A program made the position numbers and the translations under genes. From the NCBI RefSeq assembly GCF_000478925.1, contig NZ_AP013072.1, forward strand, positions 1,156,501 through 1,220,500: a DNA stretch of 64,000 bases, written 5' to 3'. The DNA comes from Streptococcus anginosus subsp. whileyi MAS624 (GTDB lineage: Bacteria > Bacillota > Bacilli > Lactobacillales > Streptococcaceae). Below are positions 9,334-17,622 of the stretch, piece by piece; the first letter of the stretch is position 1, and every line of letters begins with the position of its first letter. Below the pieces are notes generated by a model. That model saw only the letters and a program-made list of their open reading frames with translations, had not been told where the DNA came from and searched no databases.

Positions 9334-9789
9334 TTAAGAATTTGTTGTATTTGAATCATTATTTTCTGTCGTGCTACTATTCTTATCTGATTTGGTTGAA
9401 CCGTCAGCATTTGATGGAGCTTTTTTCTTTGAGTTATTACTGTTTCCTGAGCCATTTTGGCTGTTACTATTGTCACTTTGATCGTCATTTTGTTGGGGTG
9501 GCATTCCATTTGGACCGCCTTGATTATTTCCGTTTTGTTGTCCGCCTGGAGGCATTCCCGGACCACCTTGATTTTGGTTCCCCTGTTGCTGGTTATTCTG
9601 TGCCTGAGTTGTTGTGCTTGTCTGTACTTTTGCCTGCTGATTGAGAGCATTCGTTGCCAAAGAACCAATGCCTAGCCCACCGAGAAGACCAACAGCGAGT
9701 GCCCCGCTTGCTACAACAGTCATCCACCATTTGGTACTTTTTTCAACCATGATCATCTTCTCTTTCTTACTTGTGTTCTCTTGTTTCAT
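9334..9789 (-). CDS. Membrane-anchored Gln/Asn/Gly/Pro-rich protein, unknown function
   Basis: This 151-residue protein starts at the ATG at 9787-9789 (MKQENTSKKEKM), with AAGGAA 11 bases upstream; the longer frame lacks support. A short charged N-terminus is followed by one TM or signal-anchor segment (WWMTVVASGALAVGLLGGLGIG, about 21-42). The rest is low complexity: Gln/Asn/Gly/Pro repeats such as GGPGMPPGGQ, then a Ser/Asn/Lys/Asp tail. No catalytic motif is visible. An exported, disordered, wall-region protein is likely. Its upstream region has a CiaR-type promoter, so membership of the CiaR regulon is inferred. There is no LPXTG motif. Confidence 0.6.
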   Translation of the reverse strand: MKQENTSKKEKMIMVEKSTKWWMTVVASGALAVGLLGGLGIGSLATNALNQQAKVQTSTTTQAQNNQQQGNQNQGGPGMPPGGQQNGNNQGGPNGMPPQQNDDQSDNSNSQNGSGNSNNSKKKAPSNADGSTKSDKNSSTTENNDSNTTNS

Positions 9790-9943
9790 TTTTGTCAAAT
9801 TCCTTCTTTCTATTTTTAAGCGATCAGAGATTGCATTCCAAAGAGTATTGCCACAATACCTCCTTTGATGCCAAGATTTATCAGACAAACAAATTTAACT
9901 TTGACTTTCTCATCTCATCACGTCCTTTCTTTTGAATGGAACT

Positions 9944-9987
9944 ATCATATCTACTTTTTCTTAAAAGTGACTGAATTTTTTCTTAAA
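9944..9987 (-). promoter_or_regulatory. CiaR-type promoter with three half-sites
   Basis: On the - strand it reads TTTAAG-N5-ATTCAG-N5-TTTAAG (half-sites at 9982-9987, 9971-9976, 9960-9965; 11-bp period). Ten bases later comes the -10 TATGAT (9944-9949). The known CiaR repeat is TTTAAG-N5-TTTAAG placed about 10 bp before the -10. Transcription would start near 9937 and give a leader of about 150 nt, which contains two tiny ORFs with possible ribosome sites (10 codons from the ATG near 9914, 12 codons from GTG at 9854). Confidence 0.7.
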
Positions 9988-10125
9988 AGAAACTAAAAAT
10001 AAAGACAGAAAATAGTAAAATGACACACAAAATATAAAAAAACTAAATCAGATTGTTCCAATTTAGTTTAGAAGATTATCTCATAAAATTTGTCCTAGAA
10101 AAGGCAAAGAGCAAAATCTCTTTTC

Positions 10126-10869
10126 TCAAAAGAGTGACCTAATTTCCATTTTATCTTCAAGCAATGCTGCTATTTCTTTCGGTTTTTCCATATACAATGA
10201 ATGACTACAGCTAGTCATTTCTATGAGGTTTAGAAAGTTCGGGATGGTCTGTATAGCCCTCTTTTTCCAAATTGGTGTTTCCTTGTTTATTTCTGGAATG
10301 AACAAAATTACATTTTTATTTTTCAAAAAGGACAAATTTCTAAAAGCTTGCCGTCTTATTGTCAATAAATGAGTCATTAACTTTTCAGATAAGCTTAAAT
10401 ACCAATGTTTTTGAACTTTATCAAAAACAAAACTTTCTTTTGCCGCCCTCTCCAAATTTTCTGACCATACAGCAGAGCTTTGTTTTTCAGTTATAACAGC
10501 TTTCTTTAGGCTCTCATAAACATTCGTTTGAAGATAATTCAGAGAATCTTCAATTTCTACATTCAAAGGGCAAATTTTATCCATATTAATGTATCCACCA
10601 TCTAATAAGACGAGATGCGTAATTTTATCATAGACACTTGTTAGATAAACGGCTAAATCTGCTCCCAAAGAATGGGCTATTAACAGAATATCGTCATCCA
10701 TATCAACTTGTGCCATAAACCAATCTTTCAACGCCTGTAATGAAATCAGTTGCTCTTCCAACCTAGAATCATAAATATCTAGATAAGTAACTGGAAAAGA
10801 CAGTGCATTAAAAAAGTCCTGGGGATAATAGCAATTACACCCTAAACCACCAATAAAATAAGCTTTCAT
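10126..10869 (-). CDS. Alpha/beta-fold hydrolase
   Basis: This 247-residue protein opens with MKAYFIGGLGCNCYYPQDFF. The nucleophile elbow AHSLGAD (Ser at about residue 85, in place of the usual GxSxG) comes after a DDDILLI strand, an Asp sits in LLDGGYI, and a C-terminal His is in SCSHSLYMEKP (about 224), giving a plausible Ser-Asp-His triad. No signal peptide. The family is too broad to name a substrate. It stands alone, 126 bases before the tRNA-Arg terminator remnant. AAAGGATAAGAAT precedes the ATG. Confidence 0.75.
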   Translation of the reverse strand: MKAYFIGGLGCNCYYPQDFFNALSFPVTYLDIYDSRLEEQLISLQALKDWFMAQVDMDDDILLIAHSLGADLAVYLTSVYDKITHLVLLDGGYINMDKICPLNVEIEDSLNYLQTNVYESLKKAVITEKQSSAVWSENLERAAKESFVFDKVQKHWYLSLSEKLMTHLLTIRRQAFRNLSFLKNKNVILFIPEINKETPIWKKRAIQTIPNFLNLIEMTSCSHSLYMEKPKEIAALLEDKMEIRSLF

Positions 10870-10960
10870 ATTCTTATCCTTTCAGTCAGATGTTTCCAAA
10901 ACAAACTTTACTTTTATATTTTATTGAGAATAACAAGCAAATATTGAACTCAAAAAACAC

Positions 10961-10987
10961 AAAAGCCCTTCAACAGCAAGGACTTTT
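10961..10987 (-). terminator. Displaced terminator of tRNA-Arg(CCT)
   Basis: AAAAGCCCTT/AAGGACTTTT hairpin with a 7-base loop. Read on the - strand it would follow the tRNA gene directly if the 10.9-kb element were absent. It is now separated from the tRNA by the integrated element. Confidence 0.65.
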
Positions 10988-10997
10988 GAGGGCACGT

Positions 10998-11010
10998 TAT
11001 GTCCCCTGCC
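10998..11010. repeat. Left attachment site (att core)
   Basis: TATGTCCCCTGCC, identical to the 3' end of tRNA-Arg(CCT) plus two downstream bases at 21850-21862. Confidence 0.85.
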
Positions 11011-11102
11011 AGTAAAATTACGTTAAATTAAGTTAAAATAAAAAACAGAAATCGCATGAAATCAAGGTTTTATCACTTGCTTTAGAATATAAAAAAACAA
11101 TT

Positions 11103-11124
11103 TTTTGAACAGATTTTGAACAAA
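11103..11124. repeat. Candidate integrase arm sites, left end
   Basis: TTTTGAACAgA-TTTTGAACAAA: two direct copies of TTTTGAACA about 10 bp apart. The same doublet occurs just inside the right end at 21784-21804. A role as integrase arm-binding sites is inferred from position. Confidence 0.45.
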
Positions 11125-11257
11125 CTTTGTAAACTATCAATTCTCAACATGAGTAAGATTGCTTTTGCACTGAATCAAAAACTCACCATTAACATTGGCT
11201 AATATCAGCTTTTAGATGTCATATAAAGAAACTCTATGAATAACACTTCAAGGAGTT

Positions 11258-11317
11258 CTTTTATATCAAATTGACAGATGAAGACATTAGGTGTATAATA
11301 TACTTATGATATAAAAG
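11258..11317 (+). promoter_or_regulatory. Toxin-antitoxin promoter and operator
   Basis: A consensus promoter TTGACA (11271-11276), 17 bp, TATAAT (11294-11299) is bracketed by a perfect 11-bp inverted repeat CTTTTATATCA (11258-11268) and TGATATAAAAG (11307-11317). This is the expected layout for autorepression by a RelB-RelE complex. AGGAGG follows at 11316-11321. Confidence 0.85.
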
Positions 11318-11328
11318 GAGGTGCAAAA

Positions 11329-11577
11329 ATGACTCTCACAAAAAATAAGTCAAGATTAAATTTGAATATTGATTCCGACCTAAAAGAAAATGTAGGGAAA
11401 ATTTTATCAGAAATGGGACTAGACTACACAACGGCTATCAATATCTATTTCAGAAAAATTTTAACCGAGCAAAAAATACCTTTTGAAATTAGTATTCGTA
11501 AAAATTTGACTGTTGATGAAATTTTTGGGAAAAATTGGAGAGACGGCTTAGATGAAATTGAGGACGATTGGGAATGA
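11329..11577 (+). CDS. RelB/DinJ-family antitoxin
   Basis: An 82-residue protein with an N-terminal ribbon-helix-helix (SRLNLNIDSDLKENVGKILSEMGLDYTTAINIYFRKIL, typical RelB/DinJ). Its acidic C-terminus (DGLDEIEDDWE) would wrap the toxin. It binds the operator around its own promoter. The last codons overlap the toxin ATG (ATGA). AGGAGG with 7-base spacing precedes the start. Cargo of the tRNA-Arg element, probably stabilising it. Confidence 0.9.
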   Translation: MTLTKNKSRLNLNIDSDLKENVGKILSEMGLDYTTAINIYFRKILTEQKIPFEISIRKNLTVDEIFGKNWRDGLDEIEDDWE

Positions 11578-11870
11578 CCTACCAAGTTGAATTAACTCCA
11601 GATGCTCAAAATGATTTAGCTAAATTAGATAACAGTCAAATCATTCATGTTAGAAAATCTTTACTCAAACTAGAACAAAATGGTCCTAAAGTCGGTGAAG
11701 CTCTCCACGGTAAGTTAGCAGGCTATCGCAAATTAAAACATAGAAAATTAGGTTTAAGAGTTATCTTTAGAGAAACGAGCAACGGAATTGAGATTATAGA
11801 GGTCATTGCGATTGGCAAACGGAGTGATTCTGAAATCTATAAGATTGCTGAAAAAAGAATTCTGCCTTAA
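11574..11870 (+). CDS. RelE/YafQ-family toxin
   Basis: 98 residues starting MTYQVELTPDAQNDLAKLD at the ATG that overlaps the antitoxin stop. Family marks are the KLAGYRKLKHRKLGLRVIFRE core with Arg/Lys residues and an EVIAIGKR strand near the C-terminus followed by EIYKIAEKR. RelE-type toxins are ribosome-dependent mRNA endoribonucleases; activity here is inferred. A second possible start (TTG at 11568) is two codons upstream. Confidence 0.9.
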   Translation: MTYQVELTPDAQNDLAKLDNSQIIHVRKSLLKLEQNGPKVGEALHGKLAGYRKLKHRKLGLRVIFRETSNGIEIIEVIAIGKRSDSEIYKIAEKRILP

Positions 11871-11889
11871 TTTATTTTTATTATACTAT

Positions 11890-11925
11890 AAAAGCTCTAG
11901 TATTTTTAGATACCAGAGCTTTTTC
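11890..11925 (+). terminator. Terminator after the TA pair
   Basis: AAAAGCTCTAGTAT/ATACCAGAGCTTTT stem around a 6-base loop, followed by T-rich sequence. Confidence 0.85.
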
Positions 11926-12000
11926 TGTATAGGAGATGACTAAAGAATGCTATCAACAACCCTCAAAAAAGACTTATACGTTAATATGATTGAGGCAATT

Positions 12001-12699
12001 TTAAAGAAATACTTTTTCTAGTACTGCCAACCAAAAGGTTTGTAGAGAGAAATACTCTTCATGCCACAACATGCCCCCTTGTGTTAAAACGGTACCGTTA
12101 TTATAACAAGTCACCTTAAAACCTTCAGAATCATAAGATTTACCATTTGAGACATCTTGTTCATTATAAATTTTATCAGGCTTTGATTCTTTTAGGCGCT
12201 GAAAAGAATAACATATTACTTGACGGTTTGCTATTCCTGCTACAGCTAGCCATTTTGAAGAAAGTGCAATATTTTCTTTATTTTTAAAGACTTCTTTCTT
12301 TACCTTTAGGATAAATTCCTCGCCCTCTTTTGTGTCCGCAAGAAATAACATTTTATTTTCCTGATACTCTATAGTGATACTAATATTGTTTTCTCCTTGG
12401 AAAAAATAATGTGGATTTTCTCTAATTAAGCCGGCATCTGAAAATTTATAATCAGCATATTCAAAATTTTTAATCTTCTTATAGCAGTTTAGAAGTATAA
12501 AATGTAGAAAAGCAGGATCTAGCTGATAGGGAACTTCACAAAACACATCTCCCAAATAAAGAAAGTCTTCTAAATTTATAACATCTTCAACTTGTGTTTC
12601 TTCTAGTTCCCGTTCCTGATATTCAGATACAGCTCTATCATATGCTTCAGCAAGATTTTCTCCTTCGCACCCCAGTAAAGTTTCAAAATCATATCCCAT
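12001..12699 (-). CDS. Unknown protein of the mobile element
   Basis: 232 residues, acidic, no signal peptide or TM segment, no motif I can name. The N-terminus (MGYDFETLLGCEGENLAEAY) is helical and Glu-rich; the second half looks like mixed beta/alpha with several aromatic residues and ends WLAVLEKVFL. It lies 50 bp downstream of the LPXTG gene on the same strand and is probably co-transcribed with it. An immunity or chaperone-type role for the surface protein is only a guess from position. The codon pattern is normal for the region. Confidence 0.6.
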   Translation of the reverse strand: MGYDFETLLGCEGENLAEAYDRAVSEYQERELEETQVEDVINLEDFLYLGDVFCEVPYQLDPAFLHFILLNCYKKIKNFEYADYKFSDAGLIRENPHYFFQGENNISITIEYQENKMLFLADTKEGEEFILKVKKEVFKNKENIALSSKWLAVAGIANRQVICYSFQRLKESKPDKIYNEQDVSNGKSYDSEGFKVTCYNNGTVLTQGGMLWHEEYFSLQTFWLAVLEKVFL

Positions 12700-12749
12700 T
12701 GTATTACCTCGTTTACATTGATTTGATGAACATATATAACCTTAGAATC

Positions 12750-15098
12750 TTAGTTTCTTCCCTGTTTTCTACGTACACCAAAGCTAAGACTTGCTAAGAT
12801 TCCCATACCTATCAATGCCAGCCATGAACCTTTTTCTCCAGTTTGTGGGAGTTGTTTGTCAGCTCGGCTATAAATATAGCTTGAGTGAATGGTTGGGCGA
12901 ATCTTTTTGCTTGTGGTCATTGGTTTGGCAGCTTGACGCATTGAAAGAGCTTGTGCTTTTTCTTCTGCTGCTTTCTTAGAAGCCAACCACTCCTCATAAG
13001 CCTTCTTCACCGCCTCATACTGGCTATTTGCATCCCGTTGGTCTTTCAACAGTTCCGCCAGTTTACTACGCGCTTCTAATGTTTTCGCAACGGCTTCCTT
13101 ATGTTTCGCACTTGCTTCCAATTGTCTTGATACTGCTTCACTAAGCAACTTATCTGCATTCTTATACATGGTCAGCAAGTTTTGTTGGTCTTTCAACTTG
13201 CCTTCCAGCACTGCACGTTCCGCAGCCGATTTAGCTTCCACGGCTTTAGCATCGGCTACCGCTTGTTCAGCAGCTACCAATTTGGCATCTTCATTTGCTT
13301 TACTTGCTTTCAACACAGCCAAGTTGTTTTCAGCTGCCGTCAAGGCTTGTTCTGCGGTACGAAGCGCCGCTTGTTTTTCTTTGATAGATGCTTTGAGGTT
13401 GGCAACCGCTTTGTCTGCCGCATCTTTACGAGCTTGTGCATCCTTGCGCGCAGTCGTTGCTTTTTCAAGGGCTTCATTAGCCGCTGGTGTAGCGTCTTTC
13501 ACCCCGGTAAGTGCTGCCAATTTGGCTTTGGTAGCGTTGAGCATCTGTTGCGCTTCTATTGCTTTGCTTTCTGCTTCACGAAGAGCGGTTGCAGCCTTTT
13601 GAGCCGCTTCTTCTTTGGCAACTAAGACCGCTTGTGCTTTGCGAAGCGCAGCTTGTTTTTCTTGAATGGATGCGTTGAGGTTGGTAACCGCTTTGTCTGC
13701 ACTCGCTTTGCGGGTTTCTGCGCTAGTACGCGTTGCAACTGCTGCACGGTGTGCCATTTCAGCGCTAGGTGTTTGGAGCGCTTGGTTGCGTACAGTAGCC
13801 AATTCGCTTTGTGTCGTGCTCAATGCTTGATGAGCTGCATCAAAAGCAGCTTGTTTAGCAGTCAGAACCCCATTGGCTTCATTGAAGGCTGTGAGTGCGG
13901 CTTGAAAATCACTTTCGGCTTGAGCCAAGTCTTTTTCCAATTGCGTTGTGTCATATGGGTCTGGTAGGGCTTGACCGGCGTGTGCAGTTGGGAAACCAAC
14001 ATAATGCATGCGACCAAGACCGTTTGGGGTCACACTGGATGCGACACCGATAACGTCGTCGTAGTCAGAGCTACCAAGCATATTGTCCATATGACCAAAA
14101 TTACTATGGTAGTCATCCACCATCATACCAATGATTGTACGAACGATAAATCGATACATTTCTGTCATGGTTGTAGTACTTGTACGAAGCGTACTGATAT
14201 TTTCTGTATTCCATGTTAACTTAGAAGAATTAGTTTGACCTGCGTTCAATGCATCATGACTGTGACCAGATGACCATGGTTTGTTTTCTTTTGCATATGC
14301 TTCGGCAACTTTTTGCACATAGTCCATTGCTTCTTCGGTGGTGTAAGTCTTCACATTAGTACCCCAGATTTGGCGGCGAACTGCTGTAACTAAGTGTGCA
14401 TAATATTGGGTTAAGGCTTTTGCTTGTTCACGGGTCATATGAGCTGGATCAACCGTTGATGGATCAATTGGTACATTTCCATAACGTTCAATGTCGTAAG
14501 CACCTTCCTCAATCCACTTGTTGAAGACATCTTGAAGCGCATCTTTATCGGCTTCTTCACGTTCAGAATCCAAATACTTCTTATACGCATCAATCACATA
14601 TTGTGGTACGGTGATCGTCGATAACTTCTTCTTGTCGTCCAATTCTTTCTGCAACGCATCACGTTTGGCTTCGGCTGCTTCTTTGACTGCTTTCTTGGCT
14701 TCGGCATTTTTCTTAGCTTCCGCAAGGGCATTTTCGGCGTCCGTTTTAGCTACAGCTTGTTCTGCTTTTTTTGTGGTTAAGTCTTTGATTTTGGCATCAC
14801 GATCAGCGTCTGCTTTCTTGGCTTGGTCGGTCACCGCTTGATCGGCTTGTTGTTTGATGCCATGCGCTTCCTCAACCGTCTTCTCTGTTGGGGTGGTAGT
14901 GACCACAGCGCTATCCTTCGTCAATAGAACACCGTCTAAGACTTTAATATTATGCACCTTGGGTGCTGTTACATCAGAAGACAGAGTAGTTGACGGTTTG
15001 ACCACTTCGTCCGCTTGTACAGTTGCCCCACTAGTTACACCAAATGTAGCTAGTGCTATAGCCCCTGTCGCCGCACCTTTAATAACCTTGTTTCCCAT
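12750..15098 (-). CDS. LPXTG surface protein, SEC10/PgrA surface-exclusion type
   Basis: 782 residues. The signal peptide ends near VQA-DE (about 29). A helical segment rich in Ala/Lys/Asp/Glu follows, then a globular part (about 150-385) with TREQAKALTQYYAHLVTAVR, SSGHSHDALNAG and GHMDNMLGSSDYDDVIG, resembling a CAP-like domain. A long Ala-rich coiled coil with internal repeats comes next (two related ...ASIQEKQAALRKAQ / ASIKEKQAALRTAE units). LPQTG is at 750-754, followed by a hydrophobic segment and RRKQ tail for sortase anchoring. Stalk-CAP-stalk architecture is that of enterococcal PrgA/Sec10, which limits entry of like plasmids. Surface exclusion or adhesion is inferred. AGGAGG precedes the start. 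Confidence 0.85.
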   Translation of the reverse strand: MGNKVIKGAATGAIALATFGVTSGATVQADEVVKPSTTLSSDVTAPKVHNIKVLDGVLLTKDSAVVTTTPTEKTVEEAHGIKQQADQAVTDQAKKADADRDAKIKDLTTKKAEQAVAKTDAENALAEAKKNAEAKKAVKEAAEAKRDALQKELDDKKKLSTITVPQYVIDAYKKYLDSEREEADKDALQDVFNKWIEEGAYDIERYGNVPIDPSTVDPAHMTREQAKALTQYYAHLVTAVRRQIWGTNVKTYTTEEAMDYVQKVAEAYAKENKPWSSGHSHDALNAGQTNSSKLTWNTENISTLRTSTTTMTEMYRFIVRTIIGMMVDDYHSNFGHMDNMLGSSDYDDVIGVASSVTPNGLGRMHYVGFPTAHAGQALPDPYDTTQLEKDLAQAESDFQAALTAFNEANGVLTAKQAAFDAAHQALSTTQSELATVRNQALQTPSAEMAHRAAVATRTSAETRKASADKAVTNLNASIQEKQAALRKAQAVLVAKEEAAQKAATALREAESKAIEAQQMLNATKAKLAALTGVKDATPAANEALEKATTARKDAQARKDAADKAVANLKASIKEKQAALRTAEQALTAAENNLAVLKASKANEDAKLVAAEQAVADAKAVEAKSAAERAVLEGKLKDQQNLLTMYKNADKLLSEAVSRQLEASAKHKEAVAKTLEARSKLAELLKDQRDANSQYEAVKKAYEEWLASKKAAEEKAQALSMRQAAKPMTTSKKIRPTIHSSYIYSRADKQLPQTGEKGSWLALIGMGILASLSFGVRRKQGRN

Positions 15099-15124
15099 AG
15101 TTCCTCCTGTTTTTTAACTTTTAG

Positions 15125-15171
15125 GAAGGCTTGACTACAAAGTCAGGCCTTGTTATATGTAGTATAACAAG
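15125..15171 (-). promoter_or_regulatory. Palindromes upstream of the LPXTG gene
   Basis: A perfect 9-bp inverted repeat CTTGTTATA-N5-TATAACAAG lies at 15149-15171. It contains the - strand TATACT that could be the -10, with TTGACA just upstream (nonstandard spacing). A second hairpin (AGGCTTGACT/AGTCAGGCCT, 15126-15150) sits in the leader. An operator for the neighbouring XRE regulator is plausible. Confidence 0.5.
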
Positions 15172-15359
15172 CGTTTTTGTCAAGTATTTAGCATGATTTT
15201 TGAAAAATTTTTGAGAAAAACGTTCCCCTATCCAACCTTAAAAAGTTGTCACAGATTGATTATAGCACCTAAAACCAATCTTGTAAAGTTATTCATCAAC
15301 CTTTTGAGAAGTTATCTTTCTCCCTAAAAATCGGTATCATGGAGAAAAAGAGGTACGAT

Positions 15360-15686
15360 ATGAAAGAATTATTACGAGATTACATTGGGAAAAGAATCCG
15401 CCTTTTAAGATTAGAAAGAGGAATGACCCAAGAACAACTGGAAGAACGAGCGGATTTAGGCACAAATTACGTTTATAAACTAGAGCATCTTGCTCCAAAT
15501 GTCAAAATCAACACCCTTGAAAGAGTGATGCAAGCCCTAGAAGTTGATATTGAAACCTTTTTTGATATGGTACCAGATAAGGAAAAAGAAGATGATTTAA
15601 CCCAATTAGTCCAACATCTGAAATCACTCCCACAAGAAAAACAAAAGAAAGTGATTGATGCCATTACCGTATTATTAGAAAGTTGA
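15360..15686 (+). CDS. XRE-family transcriptional regulator
   Basis: 108 residues. The helix-turn-helix is at about 9-63: IGKRIRLLRLERGMTQEQLEERADLGTNYVYKLE, then KINTLERVMQALEVDIETFFDM. It has a short C-terminal region with SLPQEKQKKVIDAITVLLES, which may dimerise. The start at 15360 (MKELLRDY) has AAAGAGG 6-7 bases upstream and is preferred over the in-frame ATG at 15339. Divergent from the LPXTG gene across 260 bp with palindromes. Likely repressor of element genes. It has no phage CI-type protease domain. Confidence 0.85.
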   Translation: MKELLRDYIGKRIRLLRLERGMTQEQLEERADLGTNYVYKLEHLAPNVKINTLERVMQALEVDIETFFDMVPDKEKEDDLTQLVQHLKSLPQEKQKKVIDAITVLLES

Positions 15687-15710
15687 GCGTTTTAAATCAA
15701 TATATAAATA

Positions 15711-15749
15711 AAAAAACAACTTAGAACTAAGATTTTAAGTTGTTTTTGT
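15711..15749. terminator. Bidirectional terminator
   Basis: AAAAACAACTTA/TAAGTTGTTTTT stem with A- and T-tracts, between the XRE gene (+) and the convergent unknown gene (-). Confidence 0.8.
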
Positions 15750-15768
15750 TTTTATAAAAATAGAATTT

Positions 15769-16974
15769 CTACAGTTTTTCCATAGATAAGTTTTTTAGAT
15801 AAGCACATCTTTGAGAAGAAAAATACTTGTCAGAAGTATCTTCCTTGAACACTTCGCTATTAAAATATTGAAGCTCTATATCTCCGTGTGAATTTAGTTG
15901 AATATCACTTAGTCTGTCTAGATAACTGCTACTCGCTTCAAGCAATTCAATCAGTCCTAAGATATAAGCCTCAGATTCAATGAATTTATCATAAGTATCT
16001 TTATTTTTACCGTTTGTTAGATTTTGAAATTCTATAAATGCTTCCATTTCTAAATCTTGAACAATTAATTGATAAACCCTCTTCCCTAATGAAAATTGAA
16101 TAAAATTTTTTCTATCTTCTAAAATAGGAATCAGTGTGTATTCAATAAAAGAAATTATAAATTTATCAAAATAGCGAAAATTGGCTTCTGTATACTTCAC
16201 GACAAATTGTTTTTTTTCTTTACTTTCGTACCTTAGAGGTTGGTTGATTAAAAAAGAGAATTTATCAACTAAAGTATCAGAGAGGGCCAATTGACAAAAA
16301 TAAAAGATAGCACCTTCAAAAGCATTGACATGTCGCTCCTTATAATGAATATCCAGTAATGTAGGAGTATATTCTCCCAACTGATACTCTATAAATTCTG
16401 CGTGAAAATCTTCCTTTGTAAAGACTTGTTCATATGCTTGATAACTAGCATAGGGAACATATTCTTGTAGTGTCTCTTCAACCAATTCCCTTACCTTTTC
16501 TCTATTTTCCTCTATATCAAAACAATCTTCTTCAAATTGATGATCTAATATATCTCGAAATAAATTTGCCAGAAAATGGAATTTCCAACTAGAAGTATTC
16601 ATTTCTTCATCTGTTCCCCAATAAATTTCAGATACATTTAAAAATTCTAAGTTTTCTCGTTTTTCTTTTTTAAACTGTTTGCCTTCTTTATCTTCTTCAT
16701 TTTGATAAATCACTTTATCTTCATATTTCATATTGAAAAGGATAGAGTTGGCAATAGCTGGAGATAAAAATTCAGAAGTAATATCAATGGCATCAGTTGT
16801 TAAGAGTCTGATAATTTTTTGAGTTTTATTTGGATATAGTTTTCCTTTGGTCAATTTAGAAACCCTTTTTCCGGCTCTTTTCTGCTCTAAACGTTTCTGA
16901 TTGATAGAATCTATTCTATTATTTATTCTTTTTTGCGATTCTGAGTAGATATATTTTTTTAAATGATAAAACAA
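15769..16974 (-). CDS. Unknown 401-residue protein of the mobile element
   Basis: No signal peptide or TM helix. The first 60 residues are strongly basic (KRINNRIDSINQKRLEQKRAGKR...), suggesting nucleic-acid or membrane contact. The remainder is acidic, helical and aromatic-rich. I recognise no family or catalytic motif. It lies convergent to the XRE gene and divergent from the conjugation-type genes, a position where IMEs often carry cargo (defence or fitness genes). About 100 bp covering its start and promoter region recurs imperfectly 192 bp upstream (17151-17254), suggesting that the gene arrived by a recombination that duplicated the junction. Confidence 0.6.
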   Translation of the reverse strand: MFYHLKKYIYSESQKRINNRIDSINQKRLEQKRAGKRVSKLTKGKLYPNKTQKIIRLLTTDAIDITSEFLSPAIANSILFNMKYEDKVIYQNEEDKEGKQFKKEKRENLEFLNVSEIYWGTDEEMNTSSWKFHFLANLFRDILDHQFEEDCFDIEENREKVRELVEETLQEYVPYASYQAYEQVFTKEDFHAEFIEYQLGEYTPTLLDIHYKERHVNAFEGAIFYFCQLALSDTLVDKFSFLINQPLRYESKEKKQFVVKYTEANFRYFDKFIISFIEYTLIPILEDRKNFIQFSLGKRVYQLIVQDLEMEAFIEFQNLTNGKNKDTYDKFIESEAYILGLIELLEASSSYLDRLSDIQLNSHGDIELQYFNSEVFKEDTSDKYFSSQRCAYLKNLSMEKL

Positions 16975-17254
16975 TTTATTTCCCTTCTTTAATCGGATTT
17001 TTTCAGTTCAAATTATATCATAAAGTCTATTATATGTCTTGAAAAAATTTCATATAATCTAATCAAATAAAGACAATAACCTTTGGAATACAAACAAATG
17101 GAGAGTTTCCAACTATAAAGAAATTTATGATTCTAAATAGATTTAGTCCTTTAAATGATAAAACAATTTGTTTATTTTAAAAATCGGATTTTTTCAGTAA
17201 AAATTATACAGAAAATTCTAATGTATGTCTTAAAAAAATGATGTAGTATATAAT
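16959..17254. repeat. Imperfect ~100-bp direct repeat pair
   Basis: 16959-17062 and 17151-17254 share, in order, TTTAAATGATAAAACAATTT, AATCGGATTTTTTCAGT, AAATTATA and TATGTCTT-AAAAAA, at a constant offset of 192 bp. The first copy includes the 5' end of the gene at 15769-16974; the second precedes the operon at 17308. The latter copy runs into TATATAATC, a likely -10 for that operon. No ORF in the 333-bp gap. Confidence 0.75.
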
Positions 17255-17307
17255 CAAGCAAGGGGCACACTTGCAAAAATAAAAACTAACAAGGAGGTTT
17301 TCCGCCC

Positions 17308-17622
17308 ATGAGGAAAATCACTCAATCTGGTTATAGTTCAGAACTCGCTAATCATACACTTGATTCCAACAAAGAGATTTATCTCTTGAGTACAGAGCTA
17401 GAACCGCAATATCGCTTTGAAAATAATCATCGTACAGATGAGATTGTAGCTTATCGTGCGTGGTTCACCCAAGAAGGGCTACCGCCTTTTACGGTGAAAT
17501 TCGCTAAAAAGATTGCGCTGCCAAGCTACTTGTCTGCCGTAACCTTTAACAACTTAGAAGCCTGCGAAGTTCGTTACAATATCTACTTCCGTGCTGATGA
17601 AGTACATGAGGTGAAATCATGA
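17308..17622 (+). CDS. Small ICE/IME-type protein, unknown function
   Basis: 104 residues: a beta-rich, single-domain protein with ...LLSTELEPQYRFENNHRTDEIVAYRAWF... and a C-terminal ...VRYNIYFRADEVHEV. It resembles the short proteins that begin the transfer module of Tn916-like and IME elements (DUF961-like position and size), but I cannot confirm the family. It begins after AAGGAGG at 17290-17296 and its stop overlaps the start of the FtsK-like gene (ATGA). First gene of the transfer-replication operon 17308-20233. Confidence 0.65.
   Translation: MRKITQSGYSSELANHTLDSNKEIYLLSTELEPQYRFENNHRTDEIVAYRAWFTQEGLPPFTVKFAKKIALPSYLSAVTFNNLEACEVRYNIYFRADEVHEVKS

Noticed and set aside
9309..9668. 119-codon frame overlapping the Q/N/G-rich gene in another frame
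   Set aside because: Alternative reading of low-complexity sequence; the frame with the signal anchor and ribosome site is preferred.
13168..13625. Long open frames antisense to the LPXTG gene
   Set aside because: They arise from the Ala/Lys-rich repeat codons of the real gene; no ribosome site, low-complexity product.
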